From the NCBI GenBank assembly GCA_020631735.1, contig CM036199.1:17773553-17837552 (forward strand): a stretch of 64,000 bases of DNA, written 5' to 3'. The stretch's first letter is position 1. The number at the start of each line of letters is the position of its first letter. Made by a program: the position numbers and the translations under genes. Below, in pieces: positions 22,341 to 31,292 of the stretch. The notes beneath the pieces were generated by a model that worked only from the letters and a program-made list of their open reading frames with translations, was not told the DNA's origin and did not search any database. This DNA is from Saccharum officinarum (Eukaryota > Streptophyta > Magnoliopsida > Poales > Poaceae).

Positions 22341-22526
22341 CTCGTCCTAAGTCAATTAGGACGCGGTCACCAAATTTCGACTCGTCCTAAATCAATTAGG
22401 ATGCGGTCGCCAAATTTTGATTCATCCTAAGTCAATCAGGACACGGTTGCCAAATTTCGACTCGTCCTAAGTTAATCAGGATGCGGTCGCCAAATTTCGA
22501 CTCGTCCTAAGTCAATCAGGACACAG
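22341..22526. repeat. 40-bp tandem repeat, 4.65 copies
   Basis: Units start at 22341, 22381, 22421, 22461 and 22501 (partial). Each has CTCGTCCTAAGTCAATYAGG followed by a GGTCGCCAAATTTCGA-type end. Divergence between units is mostly transitions. Confidence 0.95.
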
Positions 22527-23472
22527 ACGATCACATGAACACGACGATCGGCGCTTCGCACATCAGCTACAGCCAACATGTGACATGGGGACAAAGATCT
22601 ATTATTATATTTATCCACTTGGGCTCTAAGCTAATGCTCGGGGCTCAGATTCACAGATTCAACCGACTGTTTCAAGCCGAGACGCAAGCAAGCCACAAGC
22701 AGGCTATTCAGTCATGGCAAGCAAGATGGCAAACCGCTAGCATGCACGTACATGTTTATGTGTGCTTCCGAGCATGAGCCAGCCGTGGAGACATGCAAGT
22801 AGTCGCTTTGCACCTACAAGGCTACAATGCATGCACGAAGCAACTCGGCGAAGAATGACACGACGATTCCAGCCACGGCAGCATGTTTTAAATCTCAAAA
22901 CTCACAACATATTGAGGACAACTGGACATAATCTTCGGCATCTCTAGATTGGATAACAAGAGGGCGTGCGTACATGCGGCAACATGAAAAAGCTAATTAT
23001 CAACAGCTATGCATGCTATACGTACTCATCACTTCGTCCAACATTGTTAGGCTTACTTGGCTTCACTCCGACTATGCTCGGGGGCTCGAACTCAAGGATG
23101 CAAGATCAAGCTTTCAAGAACTCAACTACTCCTGCATCTTTAAGTATATTCTTTTCAAATCCTAGCGCCGATTACAAGTACTCGGACACAGGCTCGAGGG
23201 CTGCGGGATACATATCCTCAGAGGATGTTTTTAATTCTTTGTCAAGAAATTGTAGAAAAGAACCTCCAACTCTTTGTTCCAAACAGCAAGAGGCTTGGGG
23301 GCTACACCCAGTGGATGCACTTTTTTCGAAAAGTGCACACCACTAGAAGATCTTAAGAAACACCACATCGTTTCTCTCAAGAAAGCACTCGGACGACTCT
23401 TATTTCTACTCGGCAAGACCCAGAAGAACAAGAAGAGGCTTTCAAAGTTCAACCATACAGTGCTCAGGGGCT

Positions 23473-23863
23473 TGTCGATGCAGGACCCCAGGGGTTCCCC
23501 ACAAGAAAAGAAGAAGATCTAGTCTGACTAGGACTCTTCGTATGTAATCCTAGTAATATTACTACCCTGTAATCCTACTATGACTCCTACAATGTAACCG
23601 ACTATGACTCCTGCTCCCTGGACTATATAAAGGAGGGCAGGACTCCCTAGATTGCAAGGACATCAGACCTCACGGTCTAAGCCCTAAAGCACAGGGCGCA
23701 ACATACTATTCTTCCCAGACTGGACACGGGACGCTATTCCAGCGTACCGAACCAGTATCAATCATTGTCTCTCTGCATTAACCATCGAGTTCTGCATATG
23801 CCAAAGCCCTAATCTTCATCCCGGATTACCCCGTGACGGACTGTCGGTCTCCAAACACTGACA
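23473..23863 (+). repeat. 3' LTR of the LARD-like element (about 391 bp)
   Basis: The end at CACTGACA is fixed by alignment with the left LTR end. The start at TGTCGATG is placed from the TG start and the G-rich tract before it, so it is less certain. A TATA box (CTATATAA, 23623-23630) lies mid-LTR. Confidence 0.65.
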
Positions 23864-24626
23864 GTGCCCATAAACGTATGCTGCAAGCGTATGTTGTAAA
23901 TGTTTTATCTGTTTCGGGCGTATGTTGCAGCAAATGCTTTATGTTGCAAGTGTTTCATGAGCAGGTACAACAAGAGGGCGCGGGCGAAGGTGGTCCCCTC
24001 CAGCGCAGTGGTCCCTGCGTGGGCAGGCAAACGAAGCGGACGCGGCAGCAGACACGGAGCACAAAGCTGTATCCATGGGCATGGCAGCAGGCGCGGAGCA
24101 CGAAGCTATATCCATAGGCAGCCAACAGGCGCGAAAGCACGAGGCGAAGCGGAGCACGAAGCTTCATCCATGCGCAAGCAGCAGGCATGGAGGACGAGGT
24201 GAAGCGGAGCACGAACCTGTATCCATAGGCGCCCTGAGGGTATCATTATTGAAAACGGGCGGGCAATAGGCGCGGCCGTTCAGACGTGCGGCCGCTGGTC
24301 TCTCGCCATTTAGTCATGCAACCAAATGACCACCTAGAGTCTTCTAACTAATTAGTTTTTTTGCACAACAGATTGAACTTTTCTTTACCTTTGCCCTGTC
24401 CTCCATCTCCTCTTTGACTCTCCCAATCTGTGTAGCCACTAACGGCCATCACACCACCGATATCGCTAAATTTCAGCGAAACAAACAGGGCACGCTAGCA
24501 ATAGAGGTAGTTGTCCTCTACGGGTACTGCTATAAGGTGGGGGAACAAATATAACATTTCAAAGCTTAGCAAATGCTATTGTATGCCTCTACTCAATCAG
24601 TGAAGAGACTGATTTACGGAGAAGAA
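23864..24626. other. Unclassified repetitive flank
   Basis: 23864-23960 repeats words such as CGTATGTTGCA and CAAGTGTTT, which are familiar from abundant grass transposon fragments that I cannot place. 24050-24230 contains four loose copies of GCGGAGCACGAAGC followed by a TATCCAT-like end. 24300-24626 shows nothing I can identify. Short ORFs here are repeat-derived. Confidence 0.45.
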
Positions 24627-24905
24627 TGTAATGCCCCGACCCGAAAAACGGCTAAGATCCACTCTACACGTTGAATGGACCACACCTATGTATTAACTCG
24701 CTTGCACTTTCGTCCCCGCTTCGCGCAAAAGGTTCGAACCGGAGTTAACACACTCTTCAGGCCTGGTTTTTAAGTTGGTTTAGCTCCTCCTCAGGTTTCG
24801 ATGCGGGACTAATGTCCCGTAGCTACAGTGCTTTTCGCTGCTACAGTGACTGGCAACCCAGCCCATCAGGTCGGCCCAACTTGGCCCATTTAGCGGGGTC
24901 TCACA
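24627..24905 (-). repeat. TRIM LTR, copy A (5' to 3' on minus, distal)
   Basis: 279 bp. On either strand it contains the palindrome GGTTCGAACC, which matches a tRNA-type box B. It also contains GCTACAGTG words found in the other copies. Confidence 0.75.
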
Positions 24906-25112
24906 TACACCTACCCGAGGACTCGATGTCCTCGTCGAGGGCCGAACCAACCTACCCAAACGGGACAAATGTCTAGAACCGACTCTCCTGACCCCTTTCG
25001 TATTCCCAGCTCCCCAGCCCAAGTGCCATGCCCTTGCCGAGCCATGCGTAACCTGTCCGAGCTCCCGAGCCATATGTCCGTGAAACCGCGAGAATTGGCT
25101 CTGATTACCATT

Positions 25113-25417
25113 TGTAACACCTTGACCCAAAAAACGGCTAAGATCCACTCTACACGTTGAATGGACCACACCTATGTGTCAACTCGCTTGCGCTTTCGTC
25201 CTCGCTTCGCGCAAAAGGTTCGAACCGGAGTTAACACACTCTTCAGACCTGGTTTTTAAGTTAGTTCAGCTCCTCGTCAGGTTTGATGTGGGACTAATGT
25301 CCCGTAGCTACAATGCTTTTCGCTGCTACAGTGACTGGCACCCGAGCTACGGTAACTCGGCCATTCGGCCTAGCCCATCAGACCGGCCCAACTTGGCCCA
25401 TTTGGCGGGGTCTCACA
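25113..25417 (-). repeat. TRIM LTR, copy B (middle)
   Basis: 305 bp, longer than copy A because it retains a segment with CCGAGCTACGGTAACTCGGC, which has a short inverted repeat. Confidence 0.75.
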
Positions 25418-25855
25418 TACACCCACTCTTGAGGACTCGACGTCCTCGTCGAAGGCCGAACCAACCTACCCAAACGGGATAAATGTCTAGGACCGACTCT
25501 CTTGGCCCCGTCCGTATTCCCAACTCCCTAGTTCAAGTGCCATGCTCTTGCATAACCATGCGCAACCTGTTTGAGCTCCTGAACCATACATCCGTGAAAC
25601 CGTATTCCCAACAGTGCAAGTGCCATGCTCGAGCTCCCGAGCCATACGTCCGTGAAACCGTATTCCCAACAGCGCAAGTGCCATGCTCTTGCATAACCAT
25701 GCGCAACCTATCCGAGCTCCCGAGCCATACGTCTGTGAAACCGTATTCCCAACTCCCCAGCCCAAGGGCCATGCTCTTGCAGAACCATGCGCAACCTGTC
25801 CAAGCTCCCGAGCCATATGTCCATGAAACCGCGAGAATTGGCTCTGATTACCATT
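25418..25855 (-). repeat. Expanded TRIM internal segment with tandem copies
   Basis: This segment is about 438 bp against 207 bp for the other one (24906-25112). The extra length comes from repeated blocks with GAGCTCCCGAGCCATACGTC, GTGAAACCGTATTCCCAAC and AACCATGCGCAACCT, present three to four times. Confidence 0.8.
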
Positions 25856-26143
25856 TGTAATGGTAACGCCTCGACCCGAAAAACGGCTAAAGATCCACTC
25901 TACACATTGAATGGACCACACCTATGTGTTAACTCGCTTGTGTTTTCGTCCTCGCTCCGCGTAAAAAGTTCGAACCGGAGTTAACACGCTCTTGAGCCCT
26001 GGTTTTTAAGTTGGTTGAGCTCCTCTGCAGGTTCCCATGCGGGACTAATGTCCGTAGCTACAATGTTTTCGCTGCTACAGTACCTGACAAATCGAGCTAC
26101 GGTACTCAGCCATTCGGCTTGGCCCATTTAACGGGGTCTTACA
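25856..26143 (-). repeat. TRIM LTR, copy C (5' LTR on the minus strand)
   Basis: 288 bp, with a small duplication (GTAATGGTAAC) at the PBS-proximal edge. It ends GGGGTCTTACA on the plus strand. Confidence 0.75.
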
Positions 26144-26377
26144 AAAAAATGATTAATTTCTATCTCTTATATACCATTAATAATCCTCTACTCATACATG
26201 ACTACGAAATTGTCGTAGCAACACGTGGGACATCATTATTATAGGCACCACGTTCTTTCTTTCGCAATCCTTACGAGGCCACCACCACGTCCCAGCAGCG
26301 GCGGAGTACTCACTTGCACCGTTGGTGGATGAAACGTGAGCACCGTGGCCGACATGAATCCCGCCGTGTGTTGTCGG

Positions 26378-26540
26378 CAGTGGCGGATCTACAGGGGGCT
26401 GGGGGGCTCCAGCCCCCCTAATGACTTAATTTACTACTAAATTACTGTAGCAAAAATCTCAAATCACCATTAAATTTTTATGCAAATCAACATCTCTATT
26501 GTTTTAGCCCCCCTTGATTTTCATCCTGCATCCACCACTG
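26378..26540. mobile_element. hAT-type MITE with perfect 8-bp TSD
   Basis: This 163-bp element has terminal inverted repeats CAGTGGCGGATC and CATCCACCACTG and is flanked by GTTGTCGG at 26370-26377 and 26541-26548. It has no coding capacity. An 8-bp TSD and CAGTGG termini fit hAT. Confidence 0.9.
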
Positions 26541-26811
26541 GTTGTCGGTGTGGTGTGATGCGGTGGCCTCCTTGTCAACTGCGCCGGGGAAGGTGTGCCG
26601 ACCGTGTATCAGCTCCACGAGTTGCAAAATGCAAAGCAACCACCTCAAATCCTCGATTATACCCAAATGAATGAAACGAGATTACTTCCACGACGTGTCG
26701 ACTCGAGGCTACACCGTGCGGTGCCTAACACTGCTTACGTGGCCATTTTTTTCTTTAAAAAAGTCACGAGCTGTTGAGGTGGCCCGAGCCTCCCTAGTTT
26801 CTGCAAGCTAA

Positions 26812-27038
26812 GGGCGTGTTTGGCCGTTTGTTAAAGTTTAACACCCATCACATTAATGTTTTCTTGAATGCATGGAGTAGTAAATGTAGACTAATTGCAT
26901 GCATGTCGACACAGATTAGGAGTAATTTACGAGACGAATCTATTAAGCCTAATTAATCCAAAATTAGAAACTTTTTGTCAAATAAGACGAAAGTGCTACC
27001 GTGTTCGTTAAACTTTAACACCCCAAACCAAACACCCC
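26812..27038. mobile_element. Tourist-like MITE upstream of the PFK gene
   Basis: This 227-bp element has termini GGGCGTGTTTGG and CCAAACACCCC and TSD TAA (26809-26811 and 27039-27041), as expected for PIF/Harbinger. It ends about 125 bp before the PFK start codon, so it may lie within the promoter or 5' UTR. Confidence 0.85.
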
Positions 27039-27162
27039 TAAAACCTCTCCTCTGAAACCGCCACACGTCGCGCGAGTAAAAACCCCCGCCCCACCCCCTC
27101 TTGACCGCCTCGCTCCCATCCCGCCGCGCGGCCCCCTCACGCACCCCCTCGCTCGCCGACAC

Positions 27163-29035
27163 ATGGACCCCACCGCCGCCCCCAGCTCCGGCGGCACCCC
27201 CGCCGACGCCGACGCCACCGCCCCAACCAACACCACCGTGACGCTCCCGCCGCTCACCCTCCGCGACGTGCCGCGCCTCCCCTCCGCGCTCGCCTCCGCC
27301 TCCGCATCCCCGTCGGTCCCGAACCCCATCTCGCGCCACCCCTACTTCCACCCGCCGGCCACCTTCTACATCTCCCCGGGGGAAGTCACCCTCCGCCACG
27401 CCTTCTTCGACCTCGCCTCCGCCGCGCCGTCCCCGCTCGTCGCCTACCGCCGCGCGGGGCCCCGCGGGGACATCGCCGTCGACCCGGCCGCGGCGCGCGC
27501 CGCGCTCGTCACCTGCGGGGGCCTCTGCCCGGGCCTCAACACCGTGCTCAGGGAGCTCGTCGTCGGGCTCCACGAGCTGTACGGCGTCCGCCACGTCTTC
27601 GGTGTCGCCGCGGGCTACCGAGGGTTCTACGGCGCCGACGAGGATCACGTCAGGCTGGACCCCGCCGCCGTCGACGACTGGCACAAGAAGGGTGGCACCG
27701 TGCTCAAGACCACGCGGGGTGGCTTCGATCTCGGCAAGATCGTCGACGGCATCGTCGCGCGCGGGTACACGCAGGTGAGAGCAACGCTCAGCACAGGCAC
27801 CGCAATGTAAAATTGGGATTTTGCATTATTTACAGTTTACAAACTTAAATCCCAACAGTGAATCTGGGCAGTTCATGGGTTTTACCTATCCTATCCTATT
27901 TAGTTCGAGATTTCAGGGTTCAGAATGGCTAAGTAGGCTATGGGTTTTTGAGCTGTTTACTCACTGCGGGATCAAAATTCAGCTATGCCAATCGTTTCCC
28001 TGCTTAGGCCCCGTTCATCTGGCTTATAATCCGTCTTATTCAGCTTGTTTTTTCAGTTGAAACAATATTTTTCCCTCACGAAAAATCATTCCAGCCGAAC
28101 GGGACCTTAGGTCTTACACGTATTTTGAGTGCTCTAGCAAATGCCCGTGCTTCGTTATCAAGTATAAACTAAACTGATCACGTCCAAATATTTCTTTTTT
28201 ATCGAAGATATATGCGATCGGCGGGGATGGAACCATGAGAGGAGCTGTGGCAATCTTTCAAGAGTTCAAACGCCGTGGTCTGAACATATACATTACTGGG
28301 ATCCCAAAAACTGTGGACAATGACATTGGCATCATAGACAGGTCATTTGGTTTCCAAACTGCTGTGGAGATTGCTCAGCAGGCAATTGACGCTGCTCATG
28401 TGGAGGCTGTTAGTGCTGTTAATGGTGTAGGCCTTGTCAAACTTATGGGAAGGAGTACAGGTCATATCGCCCTTCATGCCACTCTGAGCAGTCGGGACGT
28501 TGACTGCTGCTTGATCCCAGAGGTTGATTTCCACCTGGAAGGCAAGGGTGGCCTGTTTGAGTTTCTGTATGAACGGATTAAGAAGAAGGGGCATGCTGTC
28601 ATCGTTGTTGCTGAAGGAGCTGGTCAGGAATTGATTCCCCGGACTGATGATCAGAAGCGAGAGCAGGATGAGTCTGGCAACATTGTGTTTCTTGATGTGG
28701 GACCCTGGCTGAAATCCGAGCTGGGCAGATGGTGGAAGAGAGAACATCCCAATGAACTGTTCACTGTGAAGTACATTGACCCTACATACATGATTCGAGC
28801 GGTTCCTGCAAATGCCACCGACAATTTGTATTGCACTTTGCTGGCGCATTCCGCCATCCATGGGGTCATGGCTGGGTTTACTGGCTTTGTACCTGGTCCA
28901 GTAAATGGGACCTACAGTTACATACCACTGGAAGATGTCGCTGTGGCAAAGAACCCTGTCGATGTGAATGATCACAAATGGGCATGGGTTAGATCAGTTA
29001 CGAATCAGCCAGATTTCCTGAAACCCCAAGCATAA
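27163..29035 (+). CDS. PFK: ATP-dependent 6-phosphofructokinase (plant PFK2-like)
   Basis: The enzyme phosphorylates fructose 6-phosphate to fructose 1,6-bisphosphate with ATP, the committed step of glycolysis. Exon 1 is 27163-27774 and exon 2 is 28208-29035. The phase-0 GT-AG intron joins them into 479 residues. Seen motifs are GGLCPGLN (119-126), the nucleotide-binding GGDGT (209-213, ATP type rather than the GGDD of PPi-dependent enzymes), PKTVDND (237-243, with the catalytic Asp) and MGRSTGHIA. The N-terminus is Pro/Ala-rich, without an obvious transit peptide, so cytosol is likely. NPISRHPYFHP and TFYISPGEVTLRHAFFD resemble the PFK2 subgroup, which has few introns. The gene is convergent with the P450 gene at 36810-40927. 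Exon 1 is extremely GC-rich, as often in grass genes. Confidence 0.95.
28017..28106. mobile_element. Small Tourist-like MITE in the PFK intron
   Basis: This 90-bp element has termini GGCCCCGTTC and GAACGGGACC and TSD TTA at 28014-28016 and 28107-28109. It ends about 100 bp upstream of the acceptor and leaves both splice sites intact. Confidence 0.85.
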
Positions 29036-29237
29036 TATCTAAAGTCCAGTGGCTGCTCCTCCCTGGACCCATTAAAGACTTTCTTCTGATCCAGTTGCCT
29101 GCCTCCCTAGTTATTTTATGTTCAATAAGGTGGTAGCTTTATGCTCTCCATTATTTTGTGTGCTTGTGGAACACTTTTGAGAATGTGTCGGTAGCAATTG
29201 TTGTGCTTGTACATATGTTGATATTATCATTCTCATG

Positions 29238-29243
29238 AATAAA
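29238..29243 (+). terminator. Putative poly(A) signal of the PFK gene
   Basis: AATAAA lies 203 bp after the stop codon in a T-rich context with TTGTGCTTG upstream. A weaker AATAAG lies near 29124. Confidence 0.55.
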
Positions 29244-29289
29244 CGATGCTTTGGGATGAAATTACGATTTTACTTTGAATGAAATGTTG

Positions 29290-29293
<4 letters not shown>

Positions 29294-29369
<76 letters not shown>
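29294..29369. repeat. (AT)n microsatellite
   Basis: About 37 uninterrupted AT dinucleotides lie just beyond the PFK 3' end. Confidence 0.97.
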
Positions 29370-29371
<2 letters not shown>

Positions 29372-29459
29372 ATTTGGCAATGCTAGGCGATGAATGTGAC
29401 TTGATCAGATGCAGTGCATACAAATAGAAATAACTGTGCAAGTATCCAACGAGCAAGTT

Positions 29460-29529
29460 GGCCTATTAGGTTGGTTAGAGCGTCGTGCTAATAACGCGAA
29501 GGTCCCAGGTTCGAGACCTGCATGGGCCA
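29460..29529 (+). pseudogene. tRNA-Ile(AAU) gene with D-arm deletion, probably non-functional
   Basis: The 70-nt sequence has an acceptor stem starting GGCCTAT and closing ATGGGCC, an anticodon arm with CTAATAA (anticodon AAT), and TTCGAGA in the T loop. Compared with the usual plant tRNA-Ile(AAU), four bases are missing from the 5' strand of the D stem, which disrupts the D arm and box A. The T stem has a C-C mismatch (CCAGG against CCTGC). The terminal discriminator A is present. A T-rich run follows, as after pol III genes. Confidence 0.85.
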
Positions 29530-29960
29530 ATTTGGTTTTTTTTCCTCTTTTTTTTTGTTTTTTCCTTTTTTTTTTACATTTCCATCTTGCCACTGTAACT
29601 TCCTGTTTTTTTTTGTTTTTCCCTTTTTTTTTACATTTTCATCTTCCCGCTGTAACTTCCTGACTCCAGTCTCCATTTCTTTTCCTTTTTTTTTACATTT
29701 TCATCTTGGTTTTTTTTTTGTTTTTCCTTTTTTTTTACATTTTCATCTTGCCTCTGTAAGTAACTTCCTGACTCCAGTCTCCATTTCTTTTTCTTTTACA
29801 TTTTCATCTTGCGGCTGTAACTTTCTGTCTCCAGTCTCCAGAACATAACCTTTTTTTTACTCCCCCCCCCCCCCCCCACCACTTTTTTTTATTACATTTT
29901 CATCTTGCCGCTGAAACTTCCTGACTACAGTCTCCAGAACAGAGCTTTTGTGGCATTTTC
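29530..29960. repeat. T-rich imperfect repeat with a poly-C run
   Basis: The phrase TTTACATTTTCATCTTGCC followed by CTGTAACTTCCTGACTCCAG is repeated about six times at varied spacing of roughly 50-70 bp, with runs of T. A run of about 16 C lies near 29861-29877. The Phe-rich ORFs on it are low-complexity artefacts. Confidence 0.8.
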
Positions 29961-30339
29961 ATTTTGCAGCTGTATACCACTTCCTGACTCTAGAACAGAA
30001 CTTGTGGGCGATCAAATGGCAAACAAACTTTTTCGCCCTTGTTTTTGACAATTTAATCTTGCAGCTGTATCACTGTATGCCGTGTCCTGACTCCAGAACG
30101 GAACTTCTGGCTGAACAAATGGCAAATAAACTATCCTACAGGCTAGCCGGATAACTTGTCGTCGGTCTACCGTTCTCACTAGGTTGACATAAGTTTTCCT
30201 CAACTTTAATTTGCATTCTTATTCATCATTTCTTCAATCTAATGCCAAATTCAAGTGTGACATTTTCACCCCAGTCAGACTAAAAACAAGCGTTCATCAT
30301 TCTGGTCTCTTCAGAGTAAGTACAGCCAGTTGTTAGTAA
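29961..30339. other. Intergenic, nothing recognised
   Basis: Two loose copies of a phrase with GCAGCTGTAT and CCTGACTC...AGAACAGAACTT continue the repeat to the left. There is no gene. Confidence 0.5.
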
Positions 30340-30801
30340 CGGTAAAGCTTTGCTGTTCATTTTATTAGACGAATAAAAGCAAAAAGTAAAAGAGAGTTAC
30401 AAAATATTTACAATACCAGACCCCTGGAACAGCCCATATCTACAGAGTACCAACTAACCTCCTTACACAGGGGAGGCTAACCCAGGGGGACCTCTGAGCA
30501 CAACTACATAAAGAACAACAACAACCACGGCCCTCCAACCATAAGCCTAGATCGAGAACCAGATTAGTGAAAACTTCCAGTACTATTTGACCCCAAATCA
30601 TATTGCTGAATGTCCTCCTTGCATAGTAATGCCACTTGTCTTGGTTGAAGAGTTTTTTTTGTTGAAAGGTTCTTCTATTTCTTTCTTTCCAAATATTTCA
30701 CCAAAAATAGATCATGATGCCGTCAAATTTCCTTCTCTGTGATTTCTCAAACTTCATCCTGCATTTACACCAAAATTTTTGAAGAGATCCCGAGGCGCCT
30801 A
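30340..30801 (-). pseudogene. LINE 3' end, distal to the Copia insertion
   Basis: On the minus strand the first 110 bp encode the C-terminal tail of plant LINE reverse transcriptase proteins (KSQRRKFDGIMIYFW). The rest is a 3' UTR-like sequence. The GCCTA at 30797-30801 is the TSD of the inserted Copia element. The left end is uncertain. Confidence 0.65.
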
Positions 30802-31188
30802 TGTTATGAACGACGTATGGAATATGAAGTAAAACGAAATCAATCACAGCGGAGACACACGATTTAACGTGGAAAACCCCTCCAATGCGAAGGGGAAAAA
30901 CCACGGGCACCAGCCAGCAACAATCTCACTATCTCAAGAGTTTTGGGTTACACGCCTATGACGACTTATAAGAGAATCAAGTCTCCAAGAAACCCTAGCA
31001 AGGGTATATATGTACCGTACCACGGGGGCTCCGCCCCCCGCACCCCCCGTGTGTGCACGGGCGCGGTCTGATGGGCCGGCTTCAGACTCCGCTACGCTCC
31101 GGCCCAACCTTCGGCTTTTACGGGCCTCCGCTTCGCTCCGTCAGAAGCCCGGCCTATATCTTACAGTGAATTTGGAACAACTCCAACA
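30802..31188 (-). repeat. 3' LTR of the Tork-like Copia element
   Basis: It has termini TGTTATGAAC and AACTCCAACA and includes the unusual palindromic CACGGGGGCTCCGCCCCCCG stretch. On the minus strand the preceding purine-rich CAAGGTGGAGTT (31189-31200) is the polypurine tract. Confidence 0.95.
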
Positions 31189-31292
31189 AACTCCACCTTG
31201 AGACAAATTCATCTTGTATCATAAATCAACCAATCATCCTAAACAACAAAAGATAGAAAACCACTGGTGCCAACAATAGTCTCTTGGACTAT

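Larger units (their letters stand above)
19780..23472. other. Internal region of the LARD-like element, no gene recognised
   Basis: Apart from the two tandem arrays I see only short, unconserved ORFs without domains. The stretch before the 3' LTR contains TGCTCAGGGGCT, a possible degenerate polypurine tract. Confidence 0.7.
19602..23863 (+). mobile_element. LARD-like non-autonomous LTR element (5' LTR truncated by the Gypsy insertion)
   Basis: 158 bp of LTR 3' end (19602-19759) match the LTR that ends at 23863. Between them is a PBS-like site and 3.7 kb without gag or pol. The 5' part of the left LTR must lie beyond the Gypsy element, off the left edge. Short phrases such as CTCGGGGGCT near the 3' end are common in grass Gypsy-related LARDs. 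The lineage assignment is an inference. Confidence 0.75.
24627..26143 (-). mobile_element. TRIM retroelement with three LTRs and two internal segments
   Basis: Three related LTR-like copies (24627-24905, 25113-25417, 25856-26143) alternate with two internal segments. On the minus strand each LTR starts TGTRAGACCCCG and ends near TTACA, and each internal segment begins with TGGTAATCAGAGCC, a PBS for initiator tRNA-Met with one extra base. Before the next LTR is a purine-rich stretch ending GGGTAGGTGTA or similar. No coding capacity is seen. The flanks AAGAA and AAAAA may be a decayed 5-bp TSD. A three-LTR chain fits unequal recombination between the LTRs of two copies. Confidence 0.8.

Noticed and set aside
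22341..22526. CRISPR-like array of 40-bp repeats
   Set aside because: The repeats are contiguous, without spacers, and lie within a plant retroelement.
24627..26143. Cassandra-type TRIM with embedded 5S rRNA
   Set aside because: The LTR does not contain recognisable 5S box A, IE or C sequences. Only a box B-like palindrome is present.
29409..29848. Phe-rich hydrophobic ORFs after the tRNA
   Set aside because: They are translations of T-rich repeats.
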